This document shows, piece after piece, positions 1-10,542 of a stretch of 64,000 bases of DNA. The notes beneath the pieces are model-generated. The model worked only from the letters and a program-made list of their open reading frames with translations, was not told where the DNA came from and did not search any database. The first letter of the stretch is position 1, and each line of letters begins with the position of its first letter. Source of the DNA: Undaria pinnatifida (Eukaryota > Sar > Phaeophyceae > Laminariales > Alariaceae); assembly GCA_012845835.1 (NCBI GenBank), contig JABAKD010000029.1:13469892-13533891 (forward strand). The letters are read 5' to 3'. The position numbers and the translations under genes were made by a program.

Positions 1-21
1 TCATTTCGGGCTCGTGAAGTT

Positions 22-250
22 GTGGGAGGAGAAACGGTTTTCTGCTACAAGCCACTGCTGAACATGGACATTGTTGCAGAAGAATCACGTGTTTGCTACA
101 ACTACGGACAGGTAGGTGACGTTGGCACATTTCGAGAGAAAACACGTTTTCCTACAACACACTGCTCGTACGGACACGGAGGCAAATTTGGACACCATGT
201 AACAGACACAGGAGCTTCTCCAACAGGGCACGCCTCGTCGTAGCCATTGA
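22..250. repeat. Three degenerate repeats of about 55 bp
   Basis: Three successive segments starting near 30, 79 and 133 share the order GARAARAA, CACGTTTTCCTACAA-like, then an ACTGCT or TACGGAC-like stretch. They look like an old tandem minisatellite at the window edge. No function is evident. Confidence 0.35.
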
Positions 251-461
251 ACTTGCCCGTGGACTCGGTGCTGCTGCGGTCGTTCGCGCTGGCGGCCTCC
301 GTTCCCGCATGTTGGAGAGTAGTACCGGCGTAGCAGTAATTATATGAGGTACCAATGGTATGTGGTAGTGTTCGACACGATGGTGGGCAGACATCCCAGG
401 ATATAGACAATGCGAAGAGCATGACAAGGGACAGATTCGTATACTGCTGAAATGTATTCAT
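102..461 (-). CDS. Possible small secreted Cys-rich protein, unrecognised
   Basis: A 119-codon open frame starts with a plausible signal peptide: a short polar start, then the hydrophobic run LSLVMLFALSI and a small-residue region. It continues into a Cys-rich tail with about ten cysteines, several in Pro-Cys pairs near the C terminus. I do not recognise a family. The 3' half overlaps the degenerate 55-bp repeats, which weakens the case for coding. No splice sites or homologous copy in the window support it. It could equally be a chance frame. Confidence 0.15.
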   Translation of the reverse strand: MNTFQQYTNLSLVMLFALSISWDVCPPSCRTLPHTIGTSYNYCYAGTTLQHAGTEAASANDRSSTESTGKFNGYDEACPVGEAPVSVTWCPNLPPCPYEQCVVGKRVFSRNVPTSPTCP

Positions 462-699
462 AGCTAAAGCAAGTTCATACTTTTGTCAATATATACTCCG
501 AAACGACCTTCAATTCGCGCTACAGTTCACAGAATTAACCAACATGATCGGATGTTGGTTGATAGACTGTTCGAATCGTGTCGCGCGGACGGTTTCCTAA
601 CAGTCTTTTTTTACTTGACAGGGGAGGCTGGAAATGTTGTTCTCTCCGTTTGAATCCCCGCGTAAAGGTTGCCATTCACCTCGCCCTCATTCCCGCGCT

Positions 700-1500
700 C
701 TTTCTGATCGTTTGTTTATTGTGGACATCAGTAAACGCAAACCCACGGCCAGTGGGACCAGGTTTTCTGCCCTATTTGTCACCGCTTTACTTGCTTATCA
801 GCATTCCCTCGCTGTTTTTTTGCTATTATGTTTGTTTTCCAGTATTCCCTCACTCGTGCTGTTCCTTTTGCGCCTCTAGCACTCAGTGGCAAAACCTGTC
901 CTCGTCTACTTTCAGCGTAATATTTATTTTCCCTTCGGAATCCCAATAGGGTTGAAATCCGCTTCGTGCGTATTGCCTCGATCTGTTGTCGTTGCTCTTT
1001 TGTTTTTTTCTATCGCCGGTGTCAATAAGCACGACACTACGCGACCGGTGGGATCAGGTTGTCCACCCTACTAGTCACTATAGGTTATTTGTTTTGCTTA
1101 TGGGTATTCAAGTTCCCTCTACTTTACTTGGTTTTTTTTTCGTCTTGTCCTTCTCTTATGTTTGTTTATAATAGGCGTTCCCCCTCGCTCTTTTCTCTGT
1201 GTTTATGGGTGCCCCTTCTCTTTTGTCACAATGTATTCGTTTACCGTCACTCTCTCACTGTTCGTGTTTTACCTATCAGATATTTCCCGATCATATGTTT
1301 ATTTATCGTCGGTGTCACGCAAATCCGCGGCCGGCTAGACCAGCTGGTCTACCCTATTTCACATGCCTCTATCTTTTTGTCGCTGTTTCATCCCTCTTTT
1401 GCTTTTTTTTCGGCACTCCCCCTCGCTCTGTTTGTCTGCTCATGGCCGGTATCTATCAACCCAACACCACACGGCCGATGGGGACCAGATTTTATACGGG
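700..1500 (+). repeat. Decayed tandem units upstream of the conserved YYGYY exon (locus A)
   Basis: Four imperfect segments, near 730-790, 1012-1080, 1310-1370 and 1448-1505, repeat the same order: a T-rich hydrophobic-coding stretch, then GGTGTCA or GGTATC-like sequence, then ACGCGACCGG or CGGCCAGTGG-like sequence and a GGGACCAG core. In different frames they give peptides such as AGIYQPNTTRP and AGVNKHDTTRP. The same kind of unit is tandem on the minus strand at 17.07-17.66 kb. I read them as duplicated, decayed gene segments or duplicated exon-intron units of one family. Confidence 0.45.
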
Positions 1501-1737
1501 GCAGCCGCGATAATGTTCCTGATCTACTACGGATACTACAAGATCTGGTCGATATTCGTTCCCTGCGTAATGTCCGCGTTTTTTATATCCTACCTGTTCG
1601 GTATGAAGGTCTACTTGGAGAAGTACGCCCCGCAAAAAAGAGCGGCGAATGAGCCAACGGATTTGAGACTTGGAAGCGCACTACTTTCTGAGACACAAAG
1701 AAGGAGTGATGACGGCGGCGAAGAAATGGTGTTGTAA
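1498..1737 (+). CDS. Conserved membrane-segment exon, YYGYY/KVYLE family (locus A), partial
   Basis: The reading frame gives IMFLIYYGYYKIW, a hydrophobic stretch of about 20 residues, then GMKVYLEKYAPQK and a charged, low-complexity tail ending in a TAA stop at about 1735-1737. A second copy on the minus strand (16776-17072) encodes the same arrangement with IMFLVYYGYYERW and GLKVYLEEIAP. Many differences between the copies fall at third codon positions (GGA/GGG in YYGYY, GTC/GTG and GAG/GAA in KVYLE). This is the pattern expected if protein sequence was once under selection. The exon predicts one transmembrane helix followed by a basic cytosolic or lumenal tail. The family is unknown to me. 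The 5' boundary is uncertain: no clean start codon is visible, and I infer upstream exons among the decayed units just 5'. Confidence 0.5.
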   Translation, partial: GAAAIMFLIYYGYYKIWSIFVPCVMSAFFISYLFGMKVYLEKYAPQKRAANEPTDLRLGSALLSETQRRSDDGGEEMVL

Positions 1738-2170
1738 TGATCGCAAGAAGATTATCCAGAGCTTTTCACGGGCCGGATCGCCTCTCACGGGTCGGGCCGG
1801 GCGGATCATTTATCATGGGTCAGGTCGGGTCGGATCGGGTCGAGTCGGTTTGTCCCGCGAAAAGCGGCAGTGAACGAGCCGCCGGGCTCGAGACTTGGCG
1901 ACGCACGCCTTCGTGACACGAGCACAACTTAAGAGTAACAAGGGCGACGAGGACACAGTGTCGCAATGACCGCGAGGAAAATGTCAGGGCGCTTCACTTG
2001 TCAGGATCACTTCTCCCGGACCGGGTCGGGTCATCGCGTGAAAGAGCGGTGAACGAGCTCGTGGGTTCAAGATTCGGCAGCGAAGGGCCTCCGTGTTGCA
2101 ATGAAACCGCAAGGCAATTATTTAAGGGTTTTTCACGGGCCGAATTACTTCCGACGGATCGGGTTGGGTC
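1634..2170 (+). repeat. Tail of the YYGYY exon tandemly repeated three times
   Basis: Segments at 1634-1797, 1858-2033 and 2038-2170 each read AAAGAGCGG (or similar), then GTGAACGAGC, a GAGACTTGG or AGATTCGG core, a CGCAATGA-like stretch, TTTTCACGGGCC and a run of GGGTC/GGATC words. The first copy is the coding tail of the membrane-segment exon, so the tail and its 3' flank were duplicated. The minus-strand locus also carries three copies of its tail, so this seems a family property. Confidence 0.6.
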
Positions 2171-2340
2171 GCGTCAGGGAAGAAATGACCCGTGAGAGTT
2201 CGAACACCTCCCGACCCGAACTGACTTGACCCGCGACGTTTTCTGAGCCGGCTCAGAACCCGAGAAAAGCCCTGGTTGAGTTTGCATCGCACAACACCGG
2301 ATCCCTCATAAGAAACGAGGTATGAGAAATTCAAGCTGCA

Positions 2341-3138
2341 ATTTACGGGACAATTAGAATTTCGGGAGCCGTTCCATTGAAGCTAGTGTGGAACGCGCAC
2401 CGTTTCTTTTATGAAAATCCAACCCGAGCCAGCATTTTTGTTTCTTGTTATTTACTGGTGTCCCGGTACTTGCACGCAAAATAGCCACACACTCTCGAGT
2501 GAACTTTCTAAGCAGTTGATTGTCTTTACAAGGGCGGGAGTTCAACGGTGGTAAATGCATACGAATAGGGAAGGTTCCCAACGAATAGCTCTTTTTTCCA
2601 CACTCTGTTGGCTAAGGGATGGCAAAGGCTGAACCAAGCGTCCATGGAAATGTCTGCACGACATAATTCGACAGCGATTGTTTTCGTTGCGTGTATCCCT
2701 CGCGTTGGATCGCTTCGTCTCTGAAGGGTGTCCCAGGGTGTGTATTAGTTGTCGGGTGTGTAATAATGGCATGATGCGAGCGCTCGCGGGGACGTGACTC
2801 GATAATCGCAAGGAGGGGGCCGGGGGGGTTATTCAGTACATGCATAGCCGTAGTCGTATGACCATACACCCTCTCGCGTCCTGCTATGCGGGACTGAGCA
2901 TGCATGTGTTGCTTGCCTTGGTGTTTTGACCATTCTGAATTATGCATATAGCTGGTTCATAGCACTCCACGCGTGAATGATACGATTGGAGCGGTCCTTT
3001 ATATTCAACGCGTTTCTGGGTGAAGGGATTTCCCATCCGAAAACCACCCCATATACCCAATAATGCCGTTTTTGGTCGCTTCTCGATATATATGTATGTT
3101 TGATTTTGCATTGGTAATACCCTTGTATAGGGGACGTG
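2341..3138. other. No gene seen
   Basis: Open frames here are short, overlap on both strands and show no motif, signal peptide or splice-like organisation. I see nothing I can name. Confidence 0.5.
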
Positions 3139-3200
3139 TGCTACGATAGAGGTATTAAAGTGTACCATTTTTTTGGCCAAAATATTTTGTGAATGGCGGC
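3139..3200 (+). repeat. Dispersed repeat with GTGCTACGATAGAGGT core
   Basis: The core is followed by a T-run and GAATGGCGGCG. A second copy at 7395-7450 keeps the core, the T-run and GACGGCGTTCC. The core also lies directly outside the Harbinger-like element at 10543. It appears to be a short old repeat that served as a target. Confidence 0.45.
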
Positions 3201-4040
3201 GCTCCTTAACCTAAAGGCGTCGGCAGGTTATTGTCGTTTCTCAATATTATTAGTCTATTTGCCTTCTAGGCCATGGGTTTGTTCATCGGGTTGCGTTTTT
3301 CTTTTTCATAAAAGCGTTTGTTTGTTTTCGTTCGAGCTCCTAGACTGAGGAGCCTCAGATAATAACATGATACAACTCTACCTGAGCATGTGACATGTGC
3401 CTGGGGCCCGTGTTGGGGGTATTTAGGGGCCTGTGTCGGGTCTTGTTTTTCCTGGGGTATGCTCCCACCTCACGATACAGTAACCGGAGCCTGTCCTATG
3501 ACCACGGACAAGTTCATGCGAGTCAATGCGAGAACAACAAGGCGGTATATTAATGGGAAGGGATTTTGACCGCCCCATACCCAGAGGCTGACCTATTCAA
3601 TATGGGGCGGCTAGGCCTTGCGGTAAGGGTAGTTGAGTAGATACGTTTCATGGTGCAGGACTAATTCACTGCTACCACCGCAGAACCGGCAGTTGCGCGC
3701 GCATCTTGTAGCTTAGGGCGTGTAGATCGTTGTTTTGAGCTGGACGCAACAGAGTCCGCAGAAGATATTCTATTCGTTCAGGGCTCGTGTGCGCAACCCG
3801 ATTATGGCCGCCTTATACAGGCTATCTACACTACCAGTAGTAGGCCACGGAATGTTTGTCGTGTTAAACGTAGAATACGCGCTTATTCTGGTTTTGGTTG
3901 AAGAGTTTGACTTGTGCCCCTCAAGAGGGGATTATCATAGCACATGAGCATGCACATGGACATGCACATGAGCAGGATGAGTAGCCTGGCCGAGCCTACG
4001 GTAGGGTTGGGATGTGCTCACTCCATGCATAAGCACAACC
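3201..4040. other. No gene; one fragment of a dispersed repeat
   Basis: Positions 3465-3545 match the repeat at 22225-22430, 26470-26660 and 38735-38945 (GGAGCCTGTCCT, GACCACGGAC, GCGAGAACAACAA words). The rest shows only short CATG-rich simple sequence near 3940-3985. Confidence 0.4.
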
Positions 4041-4045
4041 AGCTA

Positions 4046-4295
4046 CGGCAGGGGGATCACTGTTGAGGCTGGCGTGAGGAGCTACATAATGTATCTGTAA
4101 CCAGCCGTGTTCATTTTTCCCTGTTCGGCTGTTCGCGATGTTTTACCGCCGCCGCCATAGAATTGTTTGCTGCGCTTCCTGCGGCAAGGAAATGTTTTAG
4201 AGTCCCGTTGTGGGGCGAGGTAGAACTCGGGTCGCTCGCGAGAACGGCCTATCCCAGTACTCGGCGGTAGCGCGGATGGGGGTACCCCCCTATGG
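4046..4295. mobile_element. MITE of the TACGGTAGGGGG family, TA target duplication
   Basis: TIRs are CGGCAGGGGG on the left and CCCCCCTATGG on the right, flanked by TA at 4044-4045 and 4296-4297 inside GCTA/TAGC contexts. The length is 250 bp, with no coding capacity. It matches the copies at 16368-16644 and 48075-48339 in ends, length and the internal TCACTGTT word. The TA duplication is consistent with a Tc1/mariner-type source, which is inference. Confidence 0.6.
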
Positions 4296-4301
4296 TAGCT
4301 C

Positions 4302-6283
4302 ATGCGTCGCTGGCTGGAACGTGATTTAATGGCCGCATGGGAATTGTCGAGGTTTTTCATGGCGCGGTGTTGAACCGAACCGCGGTGTGGTTTTTAATTT
4401 ATCGGTTAACCACACAGTGCGGCCAAAACTGTACCGCGACGTACCTGCACCATTGGAAGCTACTTGAATTTAACCCCCCCGCGCCGCCGCCGCCGCCGCT
4501 TTTGAAAAAGCGGACGTCCACGACCGAACTCGTTTCTCGAATATCCGCGGCCAAAGCTACGGTGATTGCCAGGTCAGTTTCAGGTCACAACTATCAGGTC
4601 ACTTTGAGGGTTACCCTATACATGCTTCGAAGTGCACATACATAGTCTATATATGCATCTAGTTGCGATGTCGTGTTTTCGGTTTCAGAATAATGAGGCA
4701 TGCTTCTATAGGGCGGGGTGCATGCACCAATATTGGTTCTTCTAGGCTCCTCGCTTGAGGAGTTCTGTTTATTCTTGTATTTTCTCAGGCAACAGCCTAT
4801 TTGAAGGAAAAACAAGAGTTCAACCCGATGAGGATTAATTTAAAAGCCCATGGCAACGAATAGTATAGCTAAACTATAACTACCTTCCGGCAATATCGGG
4901 TTAAGGAGGTGCTTATGCAATTAGAAGTGAGCACTACCAACCCTATCATTGCAGCTTGCGTCGAATATGCGACACCACGGCACCACCATGATGGTACCAT
5001 GGGGTTGTGTTTTTTACCCTGCGCCAACAGCGTACGAAGCAAATTTGAGTCCGTTTTTGGGCGACGTACAGCGCCAATTGCGCGAGTGGCCTATTGTTCT
5101 CCGCAGTGATAGTGGGGATATTATGCCTAGTACTCCGTGCCATGTAATACCATAGCCTTGAGATCGCGTGGAAACCCTTAGTAAGCGAGGGCTTCTCAAA
5201 TAACCGAAGAACACGATTGACAATTGTGCGTACTGGTATGCGCTTGCATGAGACGCGTCAAGAAAATACCAACACCCTCCAACTGGTATTCGAGTGTACG
5301 ACGCGATAACGCGTATTTCATGAATAATTTTCAAGGACGTCAGCCGTGAGTTCGACGAATTTCAGGTCAATACTTATCTTTGCAAGCTGCGTTGTTGGTA
5401 CTCGTAATATACTGTGTGGGTGAGTTTTTATTGGGAGGTGTCCTATTTTTTGTCCACTATAATGGTATTTGCACGAAACATATCGAGAATTTCAGCTTTG
5501 ATTTTTATTTGTATTAAAGTGAATGTTTACCTGCTGTGGCAGTTATGCCCCCCGTTAACTCTTGTTAGACTCAGGTCTAGCAAGCGCCCACAGATATTTT
5601 CGTCAGAGTAATGGTGCGGCAAGAGGGAAGTTCAGGCGTTCGAGTGGCTACCCAGCTTCTTAACATCCTTACGCTGTTGTACTGTTCGGGTTGGTGGCAT
5701 GCACAGTCGTGAACGTTCGTGACGGTGTGCCAACAAGGCATTTACGAAGCTCGCATTTGTGGCAGCCCAGAAACTAATCGCGCGAGTGGCCTCAAACTCG
5801 AAGGTGATTAAACTTACTTAGGGCATCTTCGTAGCCTTGGTTTGAGTGAGGTGTTATCAACCTTCTAGGAAAAGCAGTGCAACACCGACAATTTTTATAT
5901 GCTGCACGCGAGTCGCACATCCATGAGATCTATACACCTCGCCTTCCGTTGCACTCCGGACACGCCCTCTACCCTTTAGCCCGGGCTGCTTGTTGTTGAC
6001 GATGCCATAGTCAACGATTGCTCTAATGATACGTTTTCTCTCCGAAGTCCGCAAAGGGCTAAGTCGAATATGTGACCACTGTTTTCTCCTAGAACACCAC
6101 CTCTGACATATGCCCCCCGTCTAGTTGTCATTCGACAGCATCGTCCGTGACAACGAAGTAGGGACAACCAGCCGAAGTTCCGCCTTTTATACAAGCGGAT
6201 GCAGCCCACCCTTCCTGGCGAATCGCTGACCACCTCACGGCGCAAGCTACATCTGCCAGGTCGGCAAATCCCCCACGTGCAAC
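4302..6283. other. No gene; scattered repeat fragments
   Basis: There is a CCG run at about 4482-4500 and a CTCCTCGCTTGAGGAG palindrome near 4746. A fragment at 5335-5395 (reverse of AATTCGTCGAACTCAC, then a GCTTGCAAAGAT-like word) resembles sequence at 12475-12505 and 22585-22640. The words GCGCGAGTGGCC occur at 5083 and 5775. No convincing exon was found. Confidence 0.4.
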
Positions 6284-7233
6284 GTGAGGGATGCACAGTA
6301 TTTCTATTTTTGACGGAGCACCGCGGCAGTGTCCACGGACCTCCACGGCATTCCACGGCCATGTCAACGGCGTTCCACGGACAGCCGCGGACACTCCACG
6401 GGCTACCTTGGACGTTCCACGGGCTTCCACGGACATTCCACAGGCTTCTACGCAATACCGCGGCAAGCAGAGGAACACCGTGGAGTCCCGTGGCACTAGC
6501 CATGGCGATTTCCACGGCAACCTCCAGGGCAAGGTCCACGGCAATCTCCACAGCAATCTCCACGGCAGCACCCCCGGCAAAGCCGCGGTCACCCATGGAA
6601 ACGTCCACAGAAGCCCACGGCAACGCCCTCGAACACACCCACGGACACGCCTACGGAAACACCCACGGACTTGTCCACGGAACCGCCCGCGGACATCGAC
6701 GGATAGGTCCACGGAAACACCCACGGCAAGACCCACGGCCACGCCCGCGGACATCGGGTGTCTTACATTATTCTTATTTTATTTTATACCATGGGACTGA
6801 CCCTAACCCTAACCCGAACCCATACGAAACACTTGTACAATGTACCAGTCGAAGTGTCCCCTGATGATATCGCTGGGGTAAAAAAGTTGAAAATGTCAAA
6901 TAATGTGTAATGCTATCGGAGGATTGCCGTGACAATGGCCGCGGACGGCCGCGGATGGCCATGGACGTTGCTGCGGTTGGACGTCCGCGGAAACTGCCAT
7001 GGTAATTGACGCGGACTCCCGTGGGTTGCCATAGTTGATACGACGGAGTTTTCCACGGACAGAACCGCGGCACGTGCCGTGGCCACAACCGTGGCATTTG
7101 CCGTAGAAGTGCCATGAGCCGTGGCGCTTGCCGTGGAAACCCGCGAATTTCCACGATAGCCCGTGGCAACACTCACGGAAGGCTTCCGCAGTCATTGCCG
7201 CGGACCTCCGCCAAAAAGTCGAATAATGTGCAT
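6284..7233. mobile_element. Palindromic array element FB-A (CCACGG/CCGCGG type)
   Basis: The left half (6315-6760) is built from TTCCACGG and CCGCGG words. The right half (6930-7210) is built from their complements (CCGTGG, GCCGCGG), so the element folds back on itself. The ends are inverted repeats: GGATGCACAGTATTT and TTTTTGACGGAG on the left match GGATGCACATTATTC and TTTTTGGCGGAG read from the right. A telomere-like tract sits in the centre (6801-6821). I could not find a clean target duplication, unlike FB-B and FB-C. Long open frames on both strands are by-products of the repeats. Confidence 0.65.
6801..6821. repeat. Internal telomere-like tract in FB-A
   Basis: Two exact CCCTAA units plus degenerate continuation, followed by CCCATACGAAA. 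The same CCCATACGAAA word follows the decayed tract near 22143-22180. It lies at the centre of a palindromic element, so it is not a chromosome end. Confidence 0.6.
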
Positions 7234-8942
7234 CCGTCTTCTGCGTTCCGACTTAGCTGGGATGCGGGAGTCTACAGTCTAAAGACTACGCGCATTCGCG
7301 ATAAACATTGTAGACCCCCTCCATCGGTAAACTATATCAAGAACCCACTCGAATTCCCCCTAACACATCGCTTACACTACAATATCGCTTACACTACAAG
7401 CACGTGCTACGATAGAGGTAGCACATCGTTGCCATTTTTTTATGACTGACGGCGTTCCAACGGAGGAAGGCGTTCCTCAACCGAGGGACTATCCCATATC
7501 GATGGCCTAGACGCCCCAGCCCGCCGATGAAACCTGATGAGCGCGGGAATTAGACCTCTGACCTTTGCACGGTGTGATTCAGCAGTATTAGTATTATAGT
7601 AGGAATACCAGCAAAATAGATACAAAGGTGGCGAATGCAGAGGGTCTCGGCGTGTTGGGTGGGACGTTGGACAAGGAATATCGAGAAATCGACCACTCAG
7701 GGGGGTTTACCCTCTCGGGGGAAGCGGACACATACACCCTTTCGGAATATCGACGCGGATTATGTTGGTAGCGTTTGGAGAACCCGTATAATAGTGTTCT
7801 CAAGGAATTTGGTCAAAACCCTGTGACTGACGAGGCTCCTCAACACCTTAGAAACATCTTAGAAACACTTTAAAAGAACCTTATTTACAGACTGCCTGGT
7901 ACCAGACATCGCTGGCGAAACGCCTCCAACTCGCCAGCGAAAGTCAGTGAGCGCTGACAACAAGCCTCTGACTTTTGCGCGTGTGATTCACAGCAGCAGC
8001 AGTAGCAAAGGGGTCACCAATCAAACCCAATCAAGCCGTGTGTACTGTAGGAGAGTATCTCGTTTGTCTCGTACATGGTGTGCCGCGGCCATATTATCGG
8101 ATACTACTATCTGGTATATAGTGTACATGGTATTATTAGTGTAATTAGTGTAGTAACATTGATCTGTACACAGTGGTAGTGCATGCAACGGTCGAGGTGC
8201 GTCTAAGCTGATCCTTGCGATGGGGCATCTTAATTGACGGACTCCGTACATGCCCCAAACGCCGAACATGAAGATAACTGCTAAAGGACCTGATGAATGA
8301 TCCCATGACTAGGTATAGAGCAGACTTTTTCGCCGAACAAGAACGACACTCCGACGATATTGGAGTTTAAAATAGCCTTGTAATTAATGGAACCTAGTTC
8401 GGTCAAAGAAAGTGCTACCACCCTCATAGAACGTGTCTCTGCAATACATACTGTACATAATGTGCATACTGTACATACTGTGCACGCATACTGTGTATCT
8501 CAATAGTAACAGAAATTCATGTATGTGCGCTCATACCTCCCGGGTCACTTGCACAGTAAAAGTGAGTGATGACTTTTGCGATCGATGGTGTTGTAGCAAT
8601 CGCGAGCTGGTCGTTGGTGTCACCATTGTCAACATTAGACAAATGACGGTCTCGATCACCTAGATAGATAGATTATGGCATGCATGTATGTGTCGTTATG
8701 GTATATTGCGCGGGATCTGTGCCGTAAAGATCCAACCCGACAAGCGTGTGGCCTACTACATGGTGCAGACCATGCGGCCCCCGTGAAGCGACGTTGGTAT
8801 CTAGGTTCCCACCCGGAAAGATAAAATATTGTCCATACAGATCACATAGCTCAGGAATGTCTGCTCTAAGAGATAGATCGTTAGGCCTAGAGATAGATCA
8901 TAGATGTTGTTAGAGTTGTGGTGCACCTAAATTATCTGAGGC
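7234..8942. other. No gene; two short repeat fragments
   Basis: 7395-7450 is the GTGCTACGATAGAGGT repeat. 8025-8110 (AACCCAATCAAG, CTCGTACATGGTGTG) resembles 9365-9445 inside FB-B. A TGTACATACTG-rich stretch lies at 8445-8500. Nothing codes convincingly. Confidence 0.4.
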
Positions 8943-8950
8943 TACTCGCT

Positions 8951-10167
8951 GGGCCACCTGCACTATCTGCATTTTAGGTGGAAGTTAATGAGAGCTTCCA
9001 TAGAAGCTCCATCGCTTCCATGGAAGCTTCCACGGACGCTTTCACGGACGCTTTCACGGACGCTTTCACGGAAGCTTTCGTGGAAGTAAATCTGCTTCCA
9101 CGTAAGCTTTCACGGAAGCTTCCGTGGAAGTAAATTTGATTCCACGGAAGATTTCACGAAAGCTTCCGTGGAAATAAGCAATAAATTATAAATAAGAAAT
9201 AATAATGTTTTTCCACGGAAGCTTTAAAAAAAACCTCCCATGGAAGCTTCCGCGATAGCTTCTGCGTGATGGAAAATTACTGCCACGAAAGCTTCTGTGA
9301 AATCTTCCGGCATGTATGTGGATGACATACTCTTTAAATCATATATACCCTAACCCTAACCCTAACCCAATGAAACGCGACAACCATTGTACGGTGAAAC
9401 CCCCTTCGTCTCGTACACAGTGTGCGTTAACCATGTTGTCGAAAAGGTGGTAAGCTCTACTGAAGGCACAGTAGTGTACAAAACAAATATATCCGTGAGA
9501 GCTGTCGAGGAAGCCGCTGAGATTCCGTGGAAACTGCAGAAGCTTCCATGAAAGTGAAATGTAAAATTCCGTGGATTTAGCTTGCAACTTTTCGTGGAAG
9601 CTAATTCGAAAGCTTTCACGAAAAGCTTTCGTGGAAGCTTTCGTGGAAGCCACTGAGCTTCCGACCTTCCGTGGAAGCTGCCGCTTGCTTCCGTGGAACT
9701 AAACCCTAAAATTCCGTGGAAATGCTTTCGTGGAAGCTTTCGAATCCGTGGAAACTTCCGTGGAAGCACTTCCATGGAAGCTTTCGTGGAAGCTTTCGTA
9801 AAAGCTTTCGTGGAAGCTCCCGTGGAAGCTTTGGTGGAAGCTTTCGTGGAAGCTTTTGTGGAAGCTTTTGTGGAAGCTCACGTGGAAGCTTTCGTGGAAG
9901 CTTCCGTGGAAGTTTCCGTGGAAATCACTTCCGCGGCATTTTTCACTACTTCCATGGAAGCTTTCGCGGAAGCTTCCGTGGAAGCTTCCGGGATTTGTTT
10001 TCCATGAAAGCTTCCATATCTTCCATGGAAGATTTCACGGAAGCGCTTTCACGAAAGCTTCCTCGGAAGCTTTCATGGAAGCTATGGAAGCTTCAATGGA
10101 AGCGGTGGAAGCCTCCATGAAAGCTTTCATAAACTTCCACGCAAAAAGCAAGTAGTGCAGGAGACCG
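8951..10167. mobile_element. Palindromic array element FB-B with perfect 8-bp target duplication
   Basis: Directly flanked by TACTCGCT at 8943-8950 and 10168-10175, an exact 8-bp duplication. The left end reads GGGCCACCTGCAC then TATCTGCATTTT. The right end, read inward, gives CGGTCTCCTGCAC then TACTTGCTTTTT, so these are TIRs of about 35 bp. Nearly all the interior is units of the type GCTTYCRYGGAA, each carrying the palindromes CCATGG-like and AAGCTT. An internal block at about 9310-9520 carries a telomere-like tract. An 8-bp duplication is typical of hAT transposons, but no transposase is present, so it is non-autonomous. Confidence 0.8.
9348..9368. repeat. Internal telomere-like tract in FB-B
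   Basis: Three and a half perfect CCCTAA units inside the unique block of FB-B, followed by CCCAATGAAAC. Its position matches the central tracts of FB-A and FB-C. Confidence 0.7.
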
Positions 10168-10542
10168 TACTCGCTTAAAGAGCTCTGTACCACCTTCACC
10201 CAAAGGCTGGCTGCGATAAAAAACAGAGTGCGCAACACGATGCACAATGAATCGTGGCATGACCCTACTGCAAATGCACAAACAACGAATATCATCATGG
10301 CGAACACGCGGATGACCTTTTAACGCTGTTTTTGTTGTTGAGCAGTGGTTAAGTTGAGGAACCACGCCCCGTCACAAAAATCTCCGGGGCCAAAAATTGA
10401 TACCCCTGACAAGAGGTACGTACGGCATTATTACAGCGCGTATTGAATAACAGTATACATACGCCAATTTCCCCTTCCTCCGAGTTTAAGATTTTCACTT
10501 CCTTTGAATTTAAGATTTTTACGTGCTACGATAGAGGTGTTA

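Noticed and set aside
6199-6864. 221-codon frame rich in Thr/Pro/Arg
   Set aside because: It lies across the CCACGG array of FB-A; equivalent frames exist on the opposite strand.
9348-9368. Chromosome end
   Set aside because: Only three to four units, inside an element with target duplications on both sides.
8951-10167. CRISPR-like array
   Set aside because: No constant repeat alternates with unique spacers; every unit is a variant of the same short palindrome. The genome is eukaryotic.
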